Positions 1 through 10,630 of a DNA stretch of 64,000 nucleotides are shown here, one piece after another. Every line of letters starts with the position of its first letter. Position 1 is the first letter of the stretch. The position numbers and the translations under genes are program-made. The stretch lies in contig JAOTOL010001330.1 of assembly GCA_034440575.1 (NCBI GenBank), positions 535,001 to 599,000 on the forward strand. Direction: 5' to 3'. Under the pieces are notes generated by a model that saw only the letters and a list, made by a program, of their open reading frames with translations, searched no databases and was not told where the DNA came from. The DNA is from Imbricaverruca yamaguchii. Taxonomy: Eukaryota > Arthropoda > Thecostraca > Neoverrucidae.

Positions 1-240
1 CAGGACTGCCAGCACCGTCCAGACGCACCGACTCGTCTGGACTCACATCAGCCCGCAGAGTGTGCTTGTTCTCATCAGTCCCCACGGGCCGCAGCCGCGC
101 CGGCGGCGACGACTCACGGCGTACAGCAGAGCAGCAGCCAGCATCCAGCGCCCCAGCATCCAGCAGCCAACAACGTGCTCTTGCCGCGAGTAGAGGGCTC
201 CAGTAGCAAGGTGTGTCGTAGCCATGGCAACCGGCTTCGT
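1..240. promoter_or_regulatory. GC-rich edge with an RFX X-box-like palindrome
   Basis: The first 240 bases are GC-rich with CAG-type triplet runs. At 221-232 there is GCCATGGCAACC, half of the near-palindrome recognised by RFX factors (GTNRCC, spacer, RGYAAC). The same core recurs in the GC-rich patches near 10.1, 25.0, 45.6, 45.9 and 46.2 kb. The short open frame on the minus strand here (43-225) has no recognisable domain. This could be a promoter or 5' UTR of a gene lying to the left; that is inference. Confidence 0.3.
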
Positions 241-1200
241 ACTTTTGAATTAAATGCTGTTGTATCGACCATCCCGTGTAGCAGCTAGACCCGGTCTCCC
301 CTAATCACTTTGAAGTTTTGTAGCATGAAGATGACTGATATATCCTACTAGACTTGAACTATCCCAAGATTATGCACGGCCACCAAGGTGAGATAACTTC
401 GAAGTGTCTTTTCTGAGCTCGGAGTAATTGAATTGCAGGAAGTTTTACCGTAGTTATTGGCTAGATAACCAATAGCAGTTGACGCGCCCTTAAGCCCACC
501 AAAATATCGTAGTTATTTGAATAAAGTGCTAAAATGCACCAAAAAGTCCATAAAACAAGCTTTATGCAATCACACAAACTGCACGCATGCATATGATTCG
601 GCAGTATAAGTTCCACGTAATAGACCATGTAAGCGTAAGGCATTTGCAAATTGTCAGATAACATAGATTTGCACAAATGTGCGGATACACGCGAAAGCGT
701 GCAGAACGTCATTCATTGCACCAAAATCGGTTGCGTTCAAACTACCGGTATCGCCACTTCGCGGAAACTATGAGTTAGTCTCGCGGAAAAATCGCAAATA
801 TGAAGTGATTCACCCTCCTTGATGCTACAAATATTAACCTAAAATTTTAACGTGCACACATCAAAGCTCTCCCTAGGTATCACCGTTTGTTACTCCACCT
901 CCATTAGCCTCTGAGCTCGAAGGAGAGTCAAACAGCCCCCCTACCTCCCCCACCCGAGCGTTTGCGATTGCCATCCACCAGAGTCGATGCTGACTATTCG
1001 TTCTCCCCATCAACTGATTAGTGATTGATTACTGCCAGCTGCGGTATCTGAGATTGTGTCGTCAAATGATCAATTACGGAATTGTGCGCTCTGCTCCTTG
1101 GGTGCTCTGAACTATTCTCGGTAGGCTTGCATAATCAGTATTCCGACCAGCGCTGTTTTAGTAGTAATAGGCTTAATAGTCCCAAACTTCGAGCCGAATA
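241..1200. other. Non-coding stretch, nothing recognised
   Basis: AT-richer sequence with only short frames. At about 466-515 there is a GCGCCC..AAGCCCACC string similar to the GCGCCC/AAGCCC tails at 4.1, 9.8 and 55.9 kb, probably the end of a dispersed repeat. Confidence 0.4.
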
Positions 1201-1210
1201 AGGTGCAATA

Positions 1211-1216
1211 TTTATT
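1211..1216 (-). terminator. Polyadenylation signal AATAAA of the fibrinogen-domain gene
   Basis: The plus strand reads TTTATT at 1211-1216, AATAAA on the coding (minus) strand, about 213 bases after the stop codon of the fibrinogen-domain gene. It is the first canonical signal seen downstream in the right orientation. Cleavage would be expected 10-30 bases further on, near 1185-1200. Confidence 0.6.
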
Positions 1217-1428
1217 CAAATGAACACAAAAGCATAACAAGCGAAGTCCATATTACCGATCAGATCAACATCAACCACGAGGAAATATGCGATGTGTGAA
1301 ATCTGGGACAGTCAATGTAATTCGTTTCTACTACTAATTCACATGGATCAATTGGAAATAACGCCCCAATTAACTTGTCCTCTACAACATAATGCAGAAC
1401 ATAGCAGTAAATGCACTCAATGTCCGTT

Positions 1429-2394
1429 TTACGTACTTCGTATCATCATTTTCACGGTTTTCAAGGATTCATGATAGCCGGGCCAATTCCAGCCCAGGTC
1501 TGAGGGTTTCACAGCTAGTTTGTCCACCATCCAGTGTCTCCAATTTACACCATCTCCGAAACTCGTGTGATGTCCCGCCAGGTATTGACCGTTAAGATTA
1601 GCGTAATGGCATGCCTTGTACCACCAGGCACCCTTGAACCGGTGTGCACAGCTACCGTACATATCATCATCCTGATCTTTGTCTTTCGTGGTGAACTGAA
1701 AGCCGGAATGATACGATAAGCTATCGCCGGCAGTGCCTGTATAGTTGGACACGGTGAGACGATAGCCATCCGCCTCGGAGGCCACCTTGAACTCGCTGTA
1801 CTTCGCGAATCGCCAGTTGCCTTTGAAATCTTGCATGTCGATGCGCAGCTCATAACGACGGTCAAGCATGGATGTCGTAAGCCAGAGATATTCCAGACCC
1901 CACCAGAACTCTCCACGTAGGTCACCGAAGCCCCACTTGTAGTCCTCCCAGCCGCGATAGAAGTCCAATCTTGGTTTTATGTCAGCGCGGTGCTGGATGA
2001 GGATCCAACCTTGCCCGTTCTTGTCCACCTCACAGTATGCCGCCTGCGGACGATACAGTCCGGGCTGAACCATATACACGCCATCATGCGCGTTACATGG
2101 AAGGTTGGTGCAATCGCGCGGTGGTGGCGCATAGGAACGCAGTTCTGCACGGATCAGTTGCAGCTTGGCCGAATATTCGGCACAATTGGCACAGCAGACG
2201 CGATCATAAGACGAGTAGCCGTTCGTTGGATTTTGTCCAGACAGCATGTTGCTCAAATCACGCACAGATTTCCGAGATTCTACTGAGGTGATGCTCAAGA
2301 TTGCGGGAGACATGCCACCAACTCTGCCTTCGTCAGTCGCGTGGATAGCAGGCAGAATGGTAAATACAATGATATATGAGAGCAGTTGCAGCAT
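1429..2394 (-). CDS. Secreted fibrinogen-related protein (techylectin/ficolin-like), 321 aa
   Basis: Predicted secreted lectin-type protein. The start is the ATG at 2394-2392 (A at -3); an in-frame extension eight codons upstream lacks an ATG. Residues 1-19 form a hydrophobic signal peptide ending AIHA. A linker of about 70 residues holds a CCANC cysteine cluster near residue 67. From about residue 93 to the end runs one fibrinogen C-terminal domain of about 220-230 residues: YCEVDKNGQGWILIQHR, FYRGWEDYKWGFGDLRGEFW, an acidic KDKDQDDD calcium-loop-like run, and WWYKACHYANLNG, which fits the family signature. In arthropods such proteins (techylectins, ixoderins, FREPs) bind acetylated sugars and act in haemolymph defence or agglutination; that role here is inference. 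There is no intron, stop or frameshift, so it is either a single-exon gene or an intact retrocopy. AATAAA lies 213 bases downstream. It is the only clearly intact gene in the window. Confidence 0.93.
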   Translation of the reverse strand: MLQLLSYIIVFTILPAIHATDEGRVGGMSPAILSITSVESRKSVRDLSNMLSGQNPTNGYSSYDRVCCANCAEYSAKLQLIRAELRSYAPPPRDCTNLPCNAHDGVYMVQPGLYRPQAAYCEVDKNGQGWILIQHRADIKPRLDFYRGWEDYKWGFGDLRGEFWWGLEYLWLTTSMLDRRYELRIDMQDFKGNWRFAKYSEFKVASEADGYRLTVSNYTGTAGDSLSYHSGFQFTTKDKDQDDDMYGSCAHRFKGAWWYKACHYANLNGQYLAGHHTSFGDGVNWRHWMVDKLAVKPSDLGWNWPGYHESLKTVKMMIRST

Positions 2395-2418
2395 TTTGAG
2401 GTAAATGAGGTATTCCAA

Positions 2419-2796
2419 GTATTCGCCGAATTAAGTTGGATTACCCGTTATTTAACAGGCTTTCTTTTTAAGCAGCTTTTTCTCTTAACGATGATCAAAA
2501 TATGGTGTGTGATGTGTAGCTTAAAATGGATGAATTATATTCCCGTGAACTGGGTCATATAACTAAAAAGCACGCGCTAATGTGCTGATCGGGTCTTTGT
2601 TTACGACATGCCCTCGTCCAAAATATTCCACCTTGAACACAGCAGCCGGTCATGCACATGGAACCTCGAACGCTCACCATAATAAGGGAAAGCATGGTTT
2701 CCGGTATGAAAACTTGATAAGCACTCATGGATAACCGAATGTTCCCAGCGTCGGTATGAATGGTTATGCATTATCACCTGTTCACAAAAGTCACAC

Positions 2797-2800
<4 letters not shown>
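2419..2800. other. Upstream flank of the fibrinogen-domain gene
   Basis: On the minus strand an AT-rich TTAAATAACGG lies about 60 bases before the ATG and CCATATTTTG about 110 bases before it; either could be a weak TATA element. Nothing else is recognised before the microsatellite begins. Confidence 0.25.
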
Positions 2801-2975
<175 letters not shown>

Positions 2976-2999
2976 CCATAGCTAGCAGGGGATATCTAA

Positions 3000-3950
3000 G
3001 CCACCAGAGGCCCTTTCGTTGCTAGGGGACCTTCCCACTTTTTGACAGTATTCTTTGCTTTCCAGCACATGCTATGCTTTGATGCTTGCTCTCAGCATTC
3101 CTGACAGCAATCGCCAGCCCATGGGGAATCTTTTCGCTCTCAGATAAATTCGTTCATCCATTAGGGGCCTCCCTCAACCTCAGGAAAGTATCAGTTCAGT
3201 CTTCTCCGACACTCAGGGGCCCTCTAAACCCTTTAGGGTCCTCTCGTGTTTTTAGGGGTCCATCCAGTCCTCAATATCTCCTTCTAGCTCTCATATTGTG
3301 GAAATTTCAGCTTTGCGATGTGCCTTCATCAGTAATCGTCATCTCTTAGAGGTTCTGCGTATCCATCATGGGTCCTCAATATCTCCTTCTAGCTCTCATA
3401 TTGTGGAAATTTGATGGTTGACGTCCACACAAACTATTAGATTCGCTTTGTCGCTCTTTCAACAGCTTGGGCTTTCTCGATCACACAAAGTACTCTGTAT
3501 GTCTTCGGACCCTCCGTCGGTCCAGGGGCCCTTCATACCGGCTTTGGGCCCTCTCTGACGATTCATGGTCCTCCAGTGGCTAGGGTTTCTCTTATTTTAC
3601 CCATGGGTTTTCATGAACGATCCAGAACCTTTCCTGTCGGGCGGAAGGCCCTCTTTCAAAGGCTTTGGCCTCTCCATCAGGCCAGGGCTCTAGTGCGACT
3701 TGAGTCATTTGTCGACCTAAGGGCCCTTTCTGACGGCCCGAGGTCCTCTTTGGCATCTAGTCCCCCCTCCATCGTCTCAGAGGCCTCTTTGACGACCCAT
3801 AACGCTTTTCGACAGGCCGGTGCCCAATTTTCAAAAGTTTGGGCCGGTTCTGTAAAGGCAGTAAGATGGAAGGAAAGGACAGGCTCCAAGGGTTCTTCAG
3901 TCGCCACCAAGGGCTCTCAGTTAGAGGGCCAGGGGCACGCATGAATATAG
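3000..3950. repeat. Degenerate GGGCCCT-rich minisatellite (~30-bp spacing)
   Basis: Loose repeats of AGGGGCCCTC / GGTCCTCT-type blocks about 25-35 bases apart fill this stretch. A 45-base segment containing CCTCAATATCTCCTTC is exactly duplicated at about 3271 and 3375. The open frame at 3576-3944 runs through the repeats and has no recognised domain. The reverse complement resembles the G-rich blocks at 55.0-57.4 kb. Confidence 0.6.
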
Positions 3951-4089
3951 GTAGTAACTAGATGTATATGGGAAGACCAAGCTGGTGATGATGGACGTCA
4001 TGGCAATATATTTCATGTGTCGCATTTAGTAGCCTTAGTCAGTTTCGGCTTTAAAAACTTGATTTGATTGACGTTGTTATGGGCTCTGC

Positions 4090-4152
4090 ATGACCTCTGC
4101 AGTCGATGCGCCCCTAAAACCCCAATAACTAACTAGCTAATTAACTAACTAG
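4090..4152 (+). repeat. Dispersed-repeat tail (GCGCCCC..AATAACTAACTAG)
   Basis: GATGCGCCCCTAAAACCCC is followed by AATAACTAACTAGCTAATTA and similar ATAACTAAC repeats. Related strings occur at about 466-515, 9783-9820 and 55893-55930, and in reverse complement at about 30751-30790 and 49755-49790. A GCGCCC-TAAAGCCC-(TAAC)n block is consistent with the 3' end of a retroposon; full length was not resolved. Confidence 0.4.
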
Positions 4153-4229
4153 TAACTAGTATGGCACAAACTGTCGGTTTTGACCATCCACATGTGAACC
4201 GTTCTCAGCTTTTAGCCGTGCTGGACGGG

Positions 4230-4700
4230 AATAGATGCGGACCACTGGAAGTGTGGAGCATTGACGAGACTGACGTGACGTCAGTGCAGGTCCCGGTAAT
4301 ATCCTCGCCTCGGAGGGTATCAAGAGGGCCGGGAAGATGACCAGTGCTGAGGAGGGAAAGGAGTCCACAGTCCTCTGCACTGTGAATGCTGGTGGTCAGC
4401 ATCTCCCGCCATTGTTCGCGCTTTGCGGGCGGCGCATGAACCCTTTCACGATGAACGGTCCGAAGTGGTCGACACCGACGTCTTCGAGGAGCGGCTTCGC
4501 TTCGCAACTTTCCGGCACACGTACGACCCTCGCCTGCTGCTAAGCATCTGGTCGTACTCGATGGGCACCACAGGCACAAGTCAGTTGAAGTCATCCGCAT
4601 GGCTCGAGATAGTGATGAGGACATACTAACCCTTCCGTCCCACATATAATATGGGGCGGAACACACAGAATTGGGAGATTTGACTATAGCCACTTGACGT
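4230..4700 (+). pseudogene. pogo/Tigger-type DDE transposase remnant
   Basis: Three plus-strand frames carry successive pieces of the catalytic domain of a pogo/Tigger-like transposase. SIDETDVTSVQVP (about 4250-4290) matches the first catalytic Asp block (usually DETG). TSAEEGKESTVLCTVNAGGQ (4337-4400) matches the following block. LLDGHHRHKSVEVIRMARD (about 4545-4615) matches the second Asp block, normally LDGHxSH. At least two frameshifts separate them, and the ends are lost, with no terminal repeats found. The family moves by cut-and-paste into TA dinucleotides. This is a relic with no coding capacity. Assignment rests on motifs only. Confidence 0.7.
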
Positions 4701-4721
4701 GGCTATAGTCAAATCTCCCAA
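4671..4721. repeat. Perfect 23-bp inverted repeat (5-base loop)
   Basis: Arms 4671-4693 (TTGGGAGATTTGACTATAGC plus CAC) and 4699-4721 are exact reverse complements around the loop TTGAC. It sits at the decayed 3' end of the transposase remnant. It could be a snap-back duplication, a hairpin RNA source or a relic of a transposon end. Confidence 0.9.
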
Positions 4722-4837
4722 AAGTGCATGCAACACCAAAATAGACTCCTTGGTGCGGTGACACCCTAGTCGCCGCATCACGGAGTATGAAGTGCCCCAC
4801 AGATCTTTGCTAGCTCCTTTCAAAAAGTGTGCAAGGA

Positions 4838-4852
4838 TAGAGAGAGAGAGAG

Positions 4853-4940
<88 letters not shown>
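4838..4940. repeat. (GA)n microsatellite
   Basis: Homopurine GA run with a few AAAG and GGGA interruptions. The long Ser-Leu and Arg-Glu frames here are repeat artefacts. Confidence 0.95.
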
Positions 4941-4942
<2 letters not shown>

Positions 4943-5062
4943 GTGAATGGATTTGGGGCATTAGGACTGTGGCCATGCACCATGGTCTTCACTGATGAAG
5001 GCTACGGCGGCGCGTATGACATGAGAAGATGACCAGAGTGCTGCATCCACCGATGGCGTCTC

Positions 5063-5282
5063 TTGTTTCGGGGTCCAATGGTCGGCCCGAACTCCACGTC
5101 GCCTTTGTTCCGGGGCCAAGTGGTCGGTCCTAGCCCGACGGCGTCTCTATTCCGGGGCCCAATGGTCGTCCAAAGCCCTACGTCGCCTTTGTTCCAGGGC
5201 CCAGTGGTCGGCCCGAGCCCGAGGTCGCCTCTGTTCCAGGGCTAGGCTCAGCGGTCGGCCAGAAATCCACATCGCCTCTGTT
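5063..5282 (+). repeat. 42-bp tandem repeat, five copies, open as a 14-residue repeat
   Basis: About five imperfect 42-bp units, each starting TTCCGGGGCCCAATGGTCGG, run from about 5067 to 5282; the last is longer. Because 42 is a multiple of three, one frame (5063-5245) reads a 14-residue motif of the FRGPMVGPNSTSPL type. No start context, neighbouring exon or homology supports expression, so I treat it as a minisatellite. Confidence 0.75.
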
Positions 5283-5665
5283 CTGGTACTGAATGGTCTG
5301 ATGGAGGTCTGAATAGTCATGGAGTTCTAATTAGTGGTAGATGGGGTAAGATTTATGCTAAGTAAGTGTGCACGGCACAGACACTCCTTAAGCAGGCATG
5401 GATGCAGTTTGAAAATTATTGGTAAGGCATTAAATCCACATCTGTTAAGATGGATCAAGGGAATAGGGCTGGATAGCTAGGGTAGATAGACATTGATAGG
5501 TGTGTGGAATGTTGATGGACCATCACCACATCCTTAAGATGTGGTGATGGTTGGGGTGGGTCTTTTTACCGGGCTTGTGGTATCCTCCATTTGCACACTT
5601 AACTGGATGGGCCCTTGTGGCTCTTATTAAGTCTAAGCATTGTATGGCTTGTATGACTTTATGAC
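5275..5665 (+). mobile_element. 5'-truncated LINE 3' end (family B)
   Basis: This is the 3' untranslated end of a non-LTR retrotransposon. The reverse complement of 12.66-13.0 kb matches it over most of its length: TAAGTGTGCACGGCACAGAC, GGATAGCTAGGGTAGATAGAC, GGGCCCTTGTGGCTCTTATT and a short TATGACTTTATGAC tail. No coding sequence remains. Truncation at the 5' side with a short repeat tail is typical of target-primed reverse transcription. Confidence 0.75.
5520..5550 (+). repeat. Stem-loop in LINE family B 3' end
   Basis: CCATCACCACATC, loop CTTAA, GATGTGGTGATGG: a perfect 13-bp stem. In the other copy near 12.77 kb only one arm survives. A 3' stem-loop could be the reverse-transcriptase recognition hairpin known from some LINEs. 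Confidence 0.8.
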
Positions 5666-7100
5666 TAAGCTTTGAGCCAGTCCCCGTGACACTGCCTCAG
5701 TACAGAAGCGGATCGCACAGTGTAGATCGGTTTATCTGGCGGTGATTCAAAGAACTACTGGTGCTGTAAAACGCCGCCAGATGGAAGACAGTGACAGGAA
5801 ACCTAAAAGCGGATGCGAGATCGCAAACAACTCGGTGAAAATAATTTTCGATGAAGCGAGGTCGTCCAAGCGACGCCATTCAGGTACGCACCAGTTTCCC
5901 TACGAGGGATGTACATACGAGGAAAAACTGAATGGATGCACTCGGGCACCATGGTACCATTGATTTGCTAGGTACCTTAAATTTGCCGTTAAATTTGTGC
6001 CTTTAATGAAACACTAAGTCGTAAGAAGGGCGCAATTTCATTCGATCGGACGTTGTGCCCGTCAATGAAGCAACCATGTTGAAAAGTAAAATAAAAATAA
6101 CTGGGAAGGTATTCCTGGTATGAATGTCCGCATCATTTCGCAGTTCCTTCGCGAGCACTCCCCATCATATTTTTAGTTGGATACTCTCGGTTTCGGTGGT
6201 TTCGATGAGATTGCCGGTTAGCTCTGCGACGCCGCCACTCAGCGGTGCAGCCAAGGCGTCTGAAAATCGCACGTTTGTGCGATTTCTGGTTGTAATCCTT
6301 CCCCTCCCCGAATCGAACGACTCTTCGCCTCCGGGCACAGTTCTCGCCGCGGGCACGCTGCTGACTTCGTCTTACACACAGCGCCGAGCTCGTCTGGTAT
6401 TGTGCTGCTCCCTGATGGACGATTGCGGACAGTCGAAGTCGATTGCCGCAGTCGGTCGGGGAAATTCGCCGCTTTTCACCTTGAAATTGGCACTGGTGAG
6501 CTGGTACTGTTTGAGAAAATCTGAAGCATGACACGTAATCCACCTGAGTCAATTGCCACTCGAACGGGTGAGCGTCAAATTGCCCCCTCGATTTGTAAAA
6601 AGTACAAATAAATAACGATGCACAGCGTTGCGAAGACCAGCATGGCTAATTTTACTCATTGCGCTGTTAGCCGGAATACGATTGCATAACCACGCATAAT
6701 ATTACGAATAAATAACCGAGGCGTGCTTTATTTGGTGTTATTTGGTGCCATTACAACACAATCTTGCATCCGATTTCGTGTCCAGTAAAACCAAAACAGA
6801 GAAACACCTGTCTAAAGTTCGACTGTGCGGGTGAGAGTCGTGATGAGGGTAAAGCGGGGGGCATCGGGTCGGTAGGCGGGCTATGGAAATTGAAAGCGAT
6901 TGTATGTTTTAGACTGTTGCTTGTTTGATGTTTAGAAAAAGTGAGGCTGTCTCGGGCAGTTTTTGCTACGCTGCCGGAATAAATACATGTTCAATGACTG
7001 AAGCAGTCGAAGCGATGTAACTGTTCTCTTCATACTCAATGCTGAAAGGTGTGAGTTTGAAAAGAAAAGTGCTCGAAGCTGAGCCTCTCAAACTCAGCTT
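5666..7100. other. No recognisable gene
   Basis: Frames up to 139 codons exist on both strands at 6124-6552 but look like chance frames with no family resemblance. A 73-codon frame at 5742-5963 is equally anonymous. Confidence 0.4.
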
Positions 7101-7525
7101 CCATGTCACAGCTCAGAGTTGAGATGGTATGGTATTATGTGGATCCGTTGATGTAATCGCGAACACGGGTATTCCAGCCATTAACGAAATCTTCGTGATT
7201 GGGCGTATTCGGATTTTCCGACGTCGGCAATGGTGCCAGCTGACTGCGTCCTGCGCCAGCCGTGTGCACCGGAGCAGAAGGCGGAGATACCGATTCAGTG
7301 ACGTCGTCGGGAATTTCTCTCTGGAGCGAGTGATGGCGGTGCCAACCGGGAACGAAATCATGGGATCACCATCACCAAAGATATGTCTTGATGGTCTGAT
7401 GGAGGTGCCGATTCAAAGTCGTTTCCAGTATTTTTGTATCCGGACGGATGAGGTGCTGATTCAGAGGTGTTATCAGGCAGTTTCTGCTGGCGGTGAAAGT
7501 GCTGATGAGACGCCATCAGGGATTT

Positions 7526-7828
7526 TCAGGTGTGCTGAAGGTGCTGCTGCAGGGGCGTCACCAGGAAATCATGCCGAAGCACACGGGGAGGAGGTGTATC
7601 AACAGAACTTCGCGATGATTTCGGGGGCATTTCGAGAGTTTTGCTGGACGAAGCGTCTGACTGGCTGGTCGCCGCCGGAGATTCGTCGCGAGGCGGCGGC
7701 AACAGTGCCGACTCAGAGCAGTTGGTGGGACTTTGCGACACGAAGATGGGATGCGGGGCGCGCGGGCTTCGGCGGCGGTTCTCGAGCTGATGGCGAAGCT
7801 CCTGCCAGATCAGGACGCTGTTGGCGTG
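7526..7828 (-). other. Possible Ser/Pro-rich coding segment (uncertain)
   Basis: A minus-strand frame stays open from about 7828 to 7526 without an ATG at its head. It reads like a disordered Ser/Pro-rich protein segment, for example LLPPPRDESPAATSQSDASS, and similar SESAP-type words recur after the stop. A 271-codon plus-strand frame (7129-7944) overlaps it, Trp/Arg-rich and less protein-like. No splice sites or domain could be confirmed, so either or both may be chance frames in GC-rich DNA. Confidence 0.2.
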
Positions 7829-8539
7829 CTAACTGGATGGGAATTCCCGCCCAGCTTTTTGGTTTTCCCACCCTGTCATGGCCGCGGCAGCCTCCATGGC
7901 CTTGGAAGCCGACGCGTCCTAGGCCATGGCCGACGCCCAAATGATCACACCAACCAGGCAAGGGTAGAGAAGCTAATGTTAAAGGAGGGAAACCGCTGGC
8001 TCCGATCAGCTTTCAATAGACGACGATACTGCTGTGTGTTCCAACGGGGCGCCAAATGTCGCCGGTGAAGTGGGCCGTTGCCTTCCGATATCTCTCCATG
8101 ACTTCAATATGGCCCCTGGCCCCAGGGTACACCGCTGCTGGCTGCGGTGGTCTGCTCACGAGTTCACGATGTGGTTTGTGCAGATCCTGTGGCGTGGCCG
8201 GGTCAAAAACGTCACGGCACGGCGCACACCGTCACCATGCACCAGCATATGTTCTCTCCTTGAAATTGTGGTTGAACAAGTCGAATCATTTCGCCTTCTC
8301 CGACCAGGGAGAGCAAACGTAAAAAACGCACTCCCGAGAAATATTTGGGAGACAAGGCGTGTGCTCGACATATTGCGGGGAATGTCTTCCACCCCCTCAG
8401 TATCGTTCTCGGAAGACGAAAAAGCATTCCCGCCATAGACCCCATTGTGAACGAAACGACAGCCGTACTCTCAGTAAAGCCCGTCGTCCTCCCGGTCGCA
8501 CAGCCCGAGAGCAGACTCCACAAGGTCGAGCCGAGTCGC

Positions 8540-8900
8540 TAATTACACATTCGGCACCCACTGCGGCCGTGCGCCGCAAAAACAACGCGCCGGAGTTATC
8601 CGCGGCATGTGACCTACAGACGGGCGGGCGGCGGCCGGATGGCGCGTAACTCACGGTATGGCGGGTAAATCACCGGCCGGTCGGCGCGCCGGTCGTCTGG
8701 CTCCGGCAACGGCGGGAATTGGCCGCGCAGGAGCCGCAGATAAGTCATCAGTTCGATTAGGCGGGGGCGATGTATCGCGTTTAATTATTCGGCGGCTCAT
8801 TTCGGCACGTGATGCGCACTTACCAGAGCCGAGCTGATCGGGGGAGGGGATGGGGTGGGGTGGCGCGGGGGGAAGACGGCGGTGGCCTGTTGTCTTGTAT
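8540..8900. other. GC-rich patch
   Basis: CpG-rich sequence with runs such as GGGCGGGCGGCGGCCGG and a G-rich stretch at 8838-8885. No gene recognised; possible regulatory island. Confidence 0.3.
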
Positions 8901-9222
8901 TTTATTGGCTAGCTGCGGGAATAAGACCAGCACACGTGCTTCGGAGAAATGCGTCGGCGACTTTTCATTAAGGAAACATACAGCTCTTTTCGTTCCAAAA
9001 TTATAGAACGGTCCACAGGCGTGGTGCGAACCTTGAGGGAGTGCGATTCTGTTTAGCTCGCGGTGAATGTTTCGTGGAGGCTTTCACGATGCATTGTCGA
9101 GATCTTCATCGAACATCAAAGACGCTGTGATATCTCGCTTAGATTAATCGATATTACATATCGGGAAGCATACGTTCGTCACTGTTTAGAGGATCCAGCC
9201 GACTTGTGCAGAATCCAATCAG

Positions 9223-9266
9223 GGCGCAGCCAGCATTTTCTTAAGGAAGGGGGTGGGGGCTTGGAA
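9223..9266 (+). mobile_element. Terminal fragment of a MITE-like repeat (GGGCGCAGCCAG end)
   Basis: AGGGCGCAGCCAGCATTTTC followed by TTAAGGAAGGGGGTGGG matches the left end of the complete small element at about 20187-20335. Only the end is recognisable. Confidence 0.5.
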
Positions 9267-9782
9267 TCCGCTGGACGACCGGAAACCGTCCGGAGACCGT
9301 TTCGACTCGCGAGGCTTACCGGAATTTTTGGTTCGGAGTGGCGCAAATAAAAAACAGTGCTGTTTTTTTTAATAAATGGAGGCCCGCGCACAGGCCCCTT
9401 GGTTGCGCCTCTGAAACCAGCGGATCACAGCAACCCATTGATGATTTGAAGAAGTGCTGACCACTGATTTTGCTTCTTGCGGACTTGAAATAGAGCGTGG
9501 CCCACTAGCATTCCACTTCCCATGTCAGCTTTGGCCCCTTTGCCTCCCCTCCTGGACCGGTCAGGAGTGTAATGTCATGGCGTATATGAATGCAGAGCTG
9601 TTCTCCAATGTTCGCGTTTTCTTGAAGCAAGCTTCAGCAGACATCCATAAGATAATTGACAAAAAGTCCATGTTTCAGTGAATCTTTTCATTGACGAGAA
9701 CTTAACACAGACTATCTCCCCATTATTCGGTGGCGGATCGAGGAGAAGCAAACAGATATGGGCGCTGCACAACCAGTAGCCG

Positions 9783-9820
9783 TTGATGCGCCCCAAAGCC
9801 CACATAATCAATCAATCGAG
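9783..9820 (+). repeat. Dispersed-repeat tail (GATGCGCCCCAAAGCCCACA)
   Basis: GTTGATGCGCCCCAAAGCCC is followed by ACATAATCAATCAATCGAG, with the same layout as the tail at 4.1 kb. An identical GAGGAGAAGCAA string is duplicated either side (9741-9752 and 9819-9830), which could be a target-site duplication for a 66-base insertion. Confidence 0.45.
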
Positions 9821-9959
9821 GAGAAGCAACTATGAGCATGAACACCGTCGCTCGATAGAGATGTGGCGTCACTTCGACTAAATTACCCTTCAGGACGCTC
9901 GAGTGTAGTATTCCGCCCAACGAATTTTTTCAGCCGATGGCAACCCTCATGGTAGAAAA

Positions 9960-10040
9960 GGTGCCCCTCCGGAGAAGTGGCGCCCCTCCAGAGCAAACGC
10001 CCCTCCCCTCGTGCAAAGTCCTGGATCCGCCCCTGCCATG
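9960..10040 (-). mobile_element. MITE-like fragment, GGGGCGGATCCAGGA type
   Basis: On the minus strand the order is GGGGCGGATCCAGGACTTTG ... GGGGCGCCACTTC, also present at 11.10-11.17 kb (plus) and in decayed form at 44.21-44.28 kb. Terminal repeats are incomplete, so the transposon class is unknown. Confidence 0.45.
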
Positions 10041-10079
10041 ATTGCCGTCTGAGCTGACGCAAATGATTAAACACTAAAG

Positions 10080-10510
10080 TTGTCAGACACGATCTCGTCC
10101 ACACAAGTTATGGTGCTCCGACCCAGTTCGTCACCGGTTGCCATGGCGACCGCGCGAAATGCAAATACCCGCGCCGACTCATTATCTACGTGCGATCCAC
10201 AGCGGACCAGCGAACTGGCCGTTGTACGATCGGCACGGCCGCCCGCCCTCCCGCCCACTCGATAATTAAAACCCGGGCCGGCGGTCTGCGGCGCCGGGCC
10301 GGGTGGTGTCCGCCGAGATGCCAGCCCGAACAGCGGCCGGGACGGGCCGCGGGATGCGCGGGGCAGAAGTGAAAGTGCCGACATTCCGTCGGGACGACCG
10401 AGATGGGCGTGGGACGCGCAGTGCGCCTCCGCTTCGGTGTTTTATCGGCCATTGTGCGCGCCGTTCGCGCGGCGCGAACGCGATTCGCCCGCGCGCCCGT
10501 CGACGGCGGC
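10080..10510. promoter_or_regulatory. CpG-rich island with an RFX X-box-like site
   Basis: Very GC- and CpG-rich, including GGTTGCCATGGCGACC at 10136-10151, a close match to the palindromic RFX X-box, and a TAATTA core at 10263-10268. All short frames here are GC-driven. A promoter role is inferred from composition and motif only. Confidence 0.35.
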
Positions 10511-10630
10511 GGACAGGCGGACAGGCGGACAGGCGGACAGGCTGACAGGCTGACAGGCGGACAGGCGGACAGGCGGACAGGCGGACAGGCGGACAGGCGG
10601 ACAGGCGGACAGGCGGACAGGCGGACAGGC
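10511..10630. repeat. (GGACAGGC)n, 8-bp minisatellite
   Basis: Fifteen tandem 8-bp units with two GCTGACAG variants near the start. Because eight is not a multiple of three, each strand reads a cycling peptide (for example QADRRTGG); these frames are artefacts. Confidence 0.95.

Noticed and set aside
5063..5245. Gene for a 14-residue repeat protein
   Set aside because: The frame is open only because the minisatellite unit is 42 bp; no flanking exons or signal peptide.
6124..6552. 135-139-codon frames on both strands
   Set aside because: Mirror-image chance frames with no family resemblance and no supporting signals.
7129..7944. 271-codon plus-strand frame as a gene
   Set aside because: Arg/Trp-rich with no recognisable domain, overlapped by a more protein-like minus frame; GC-rich DNA yields such frames by chance.
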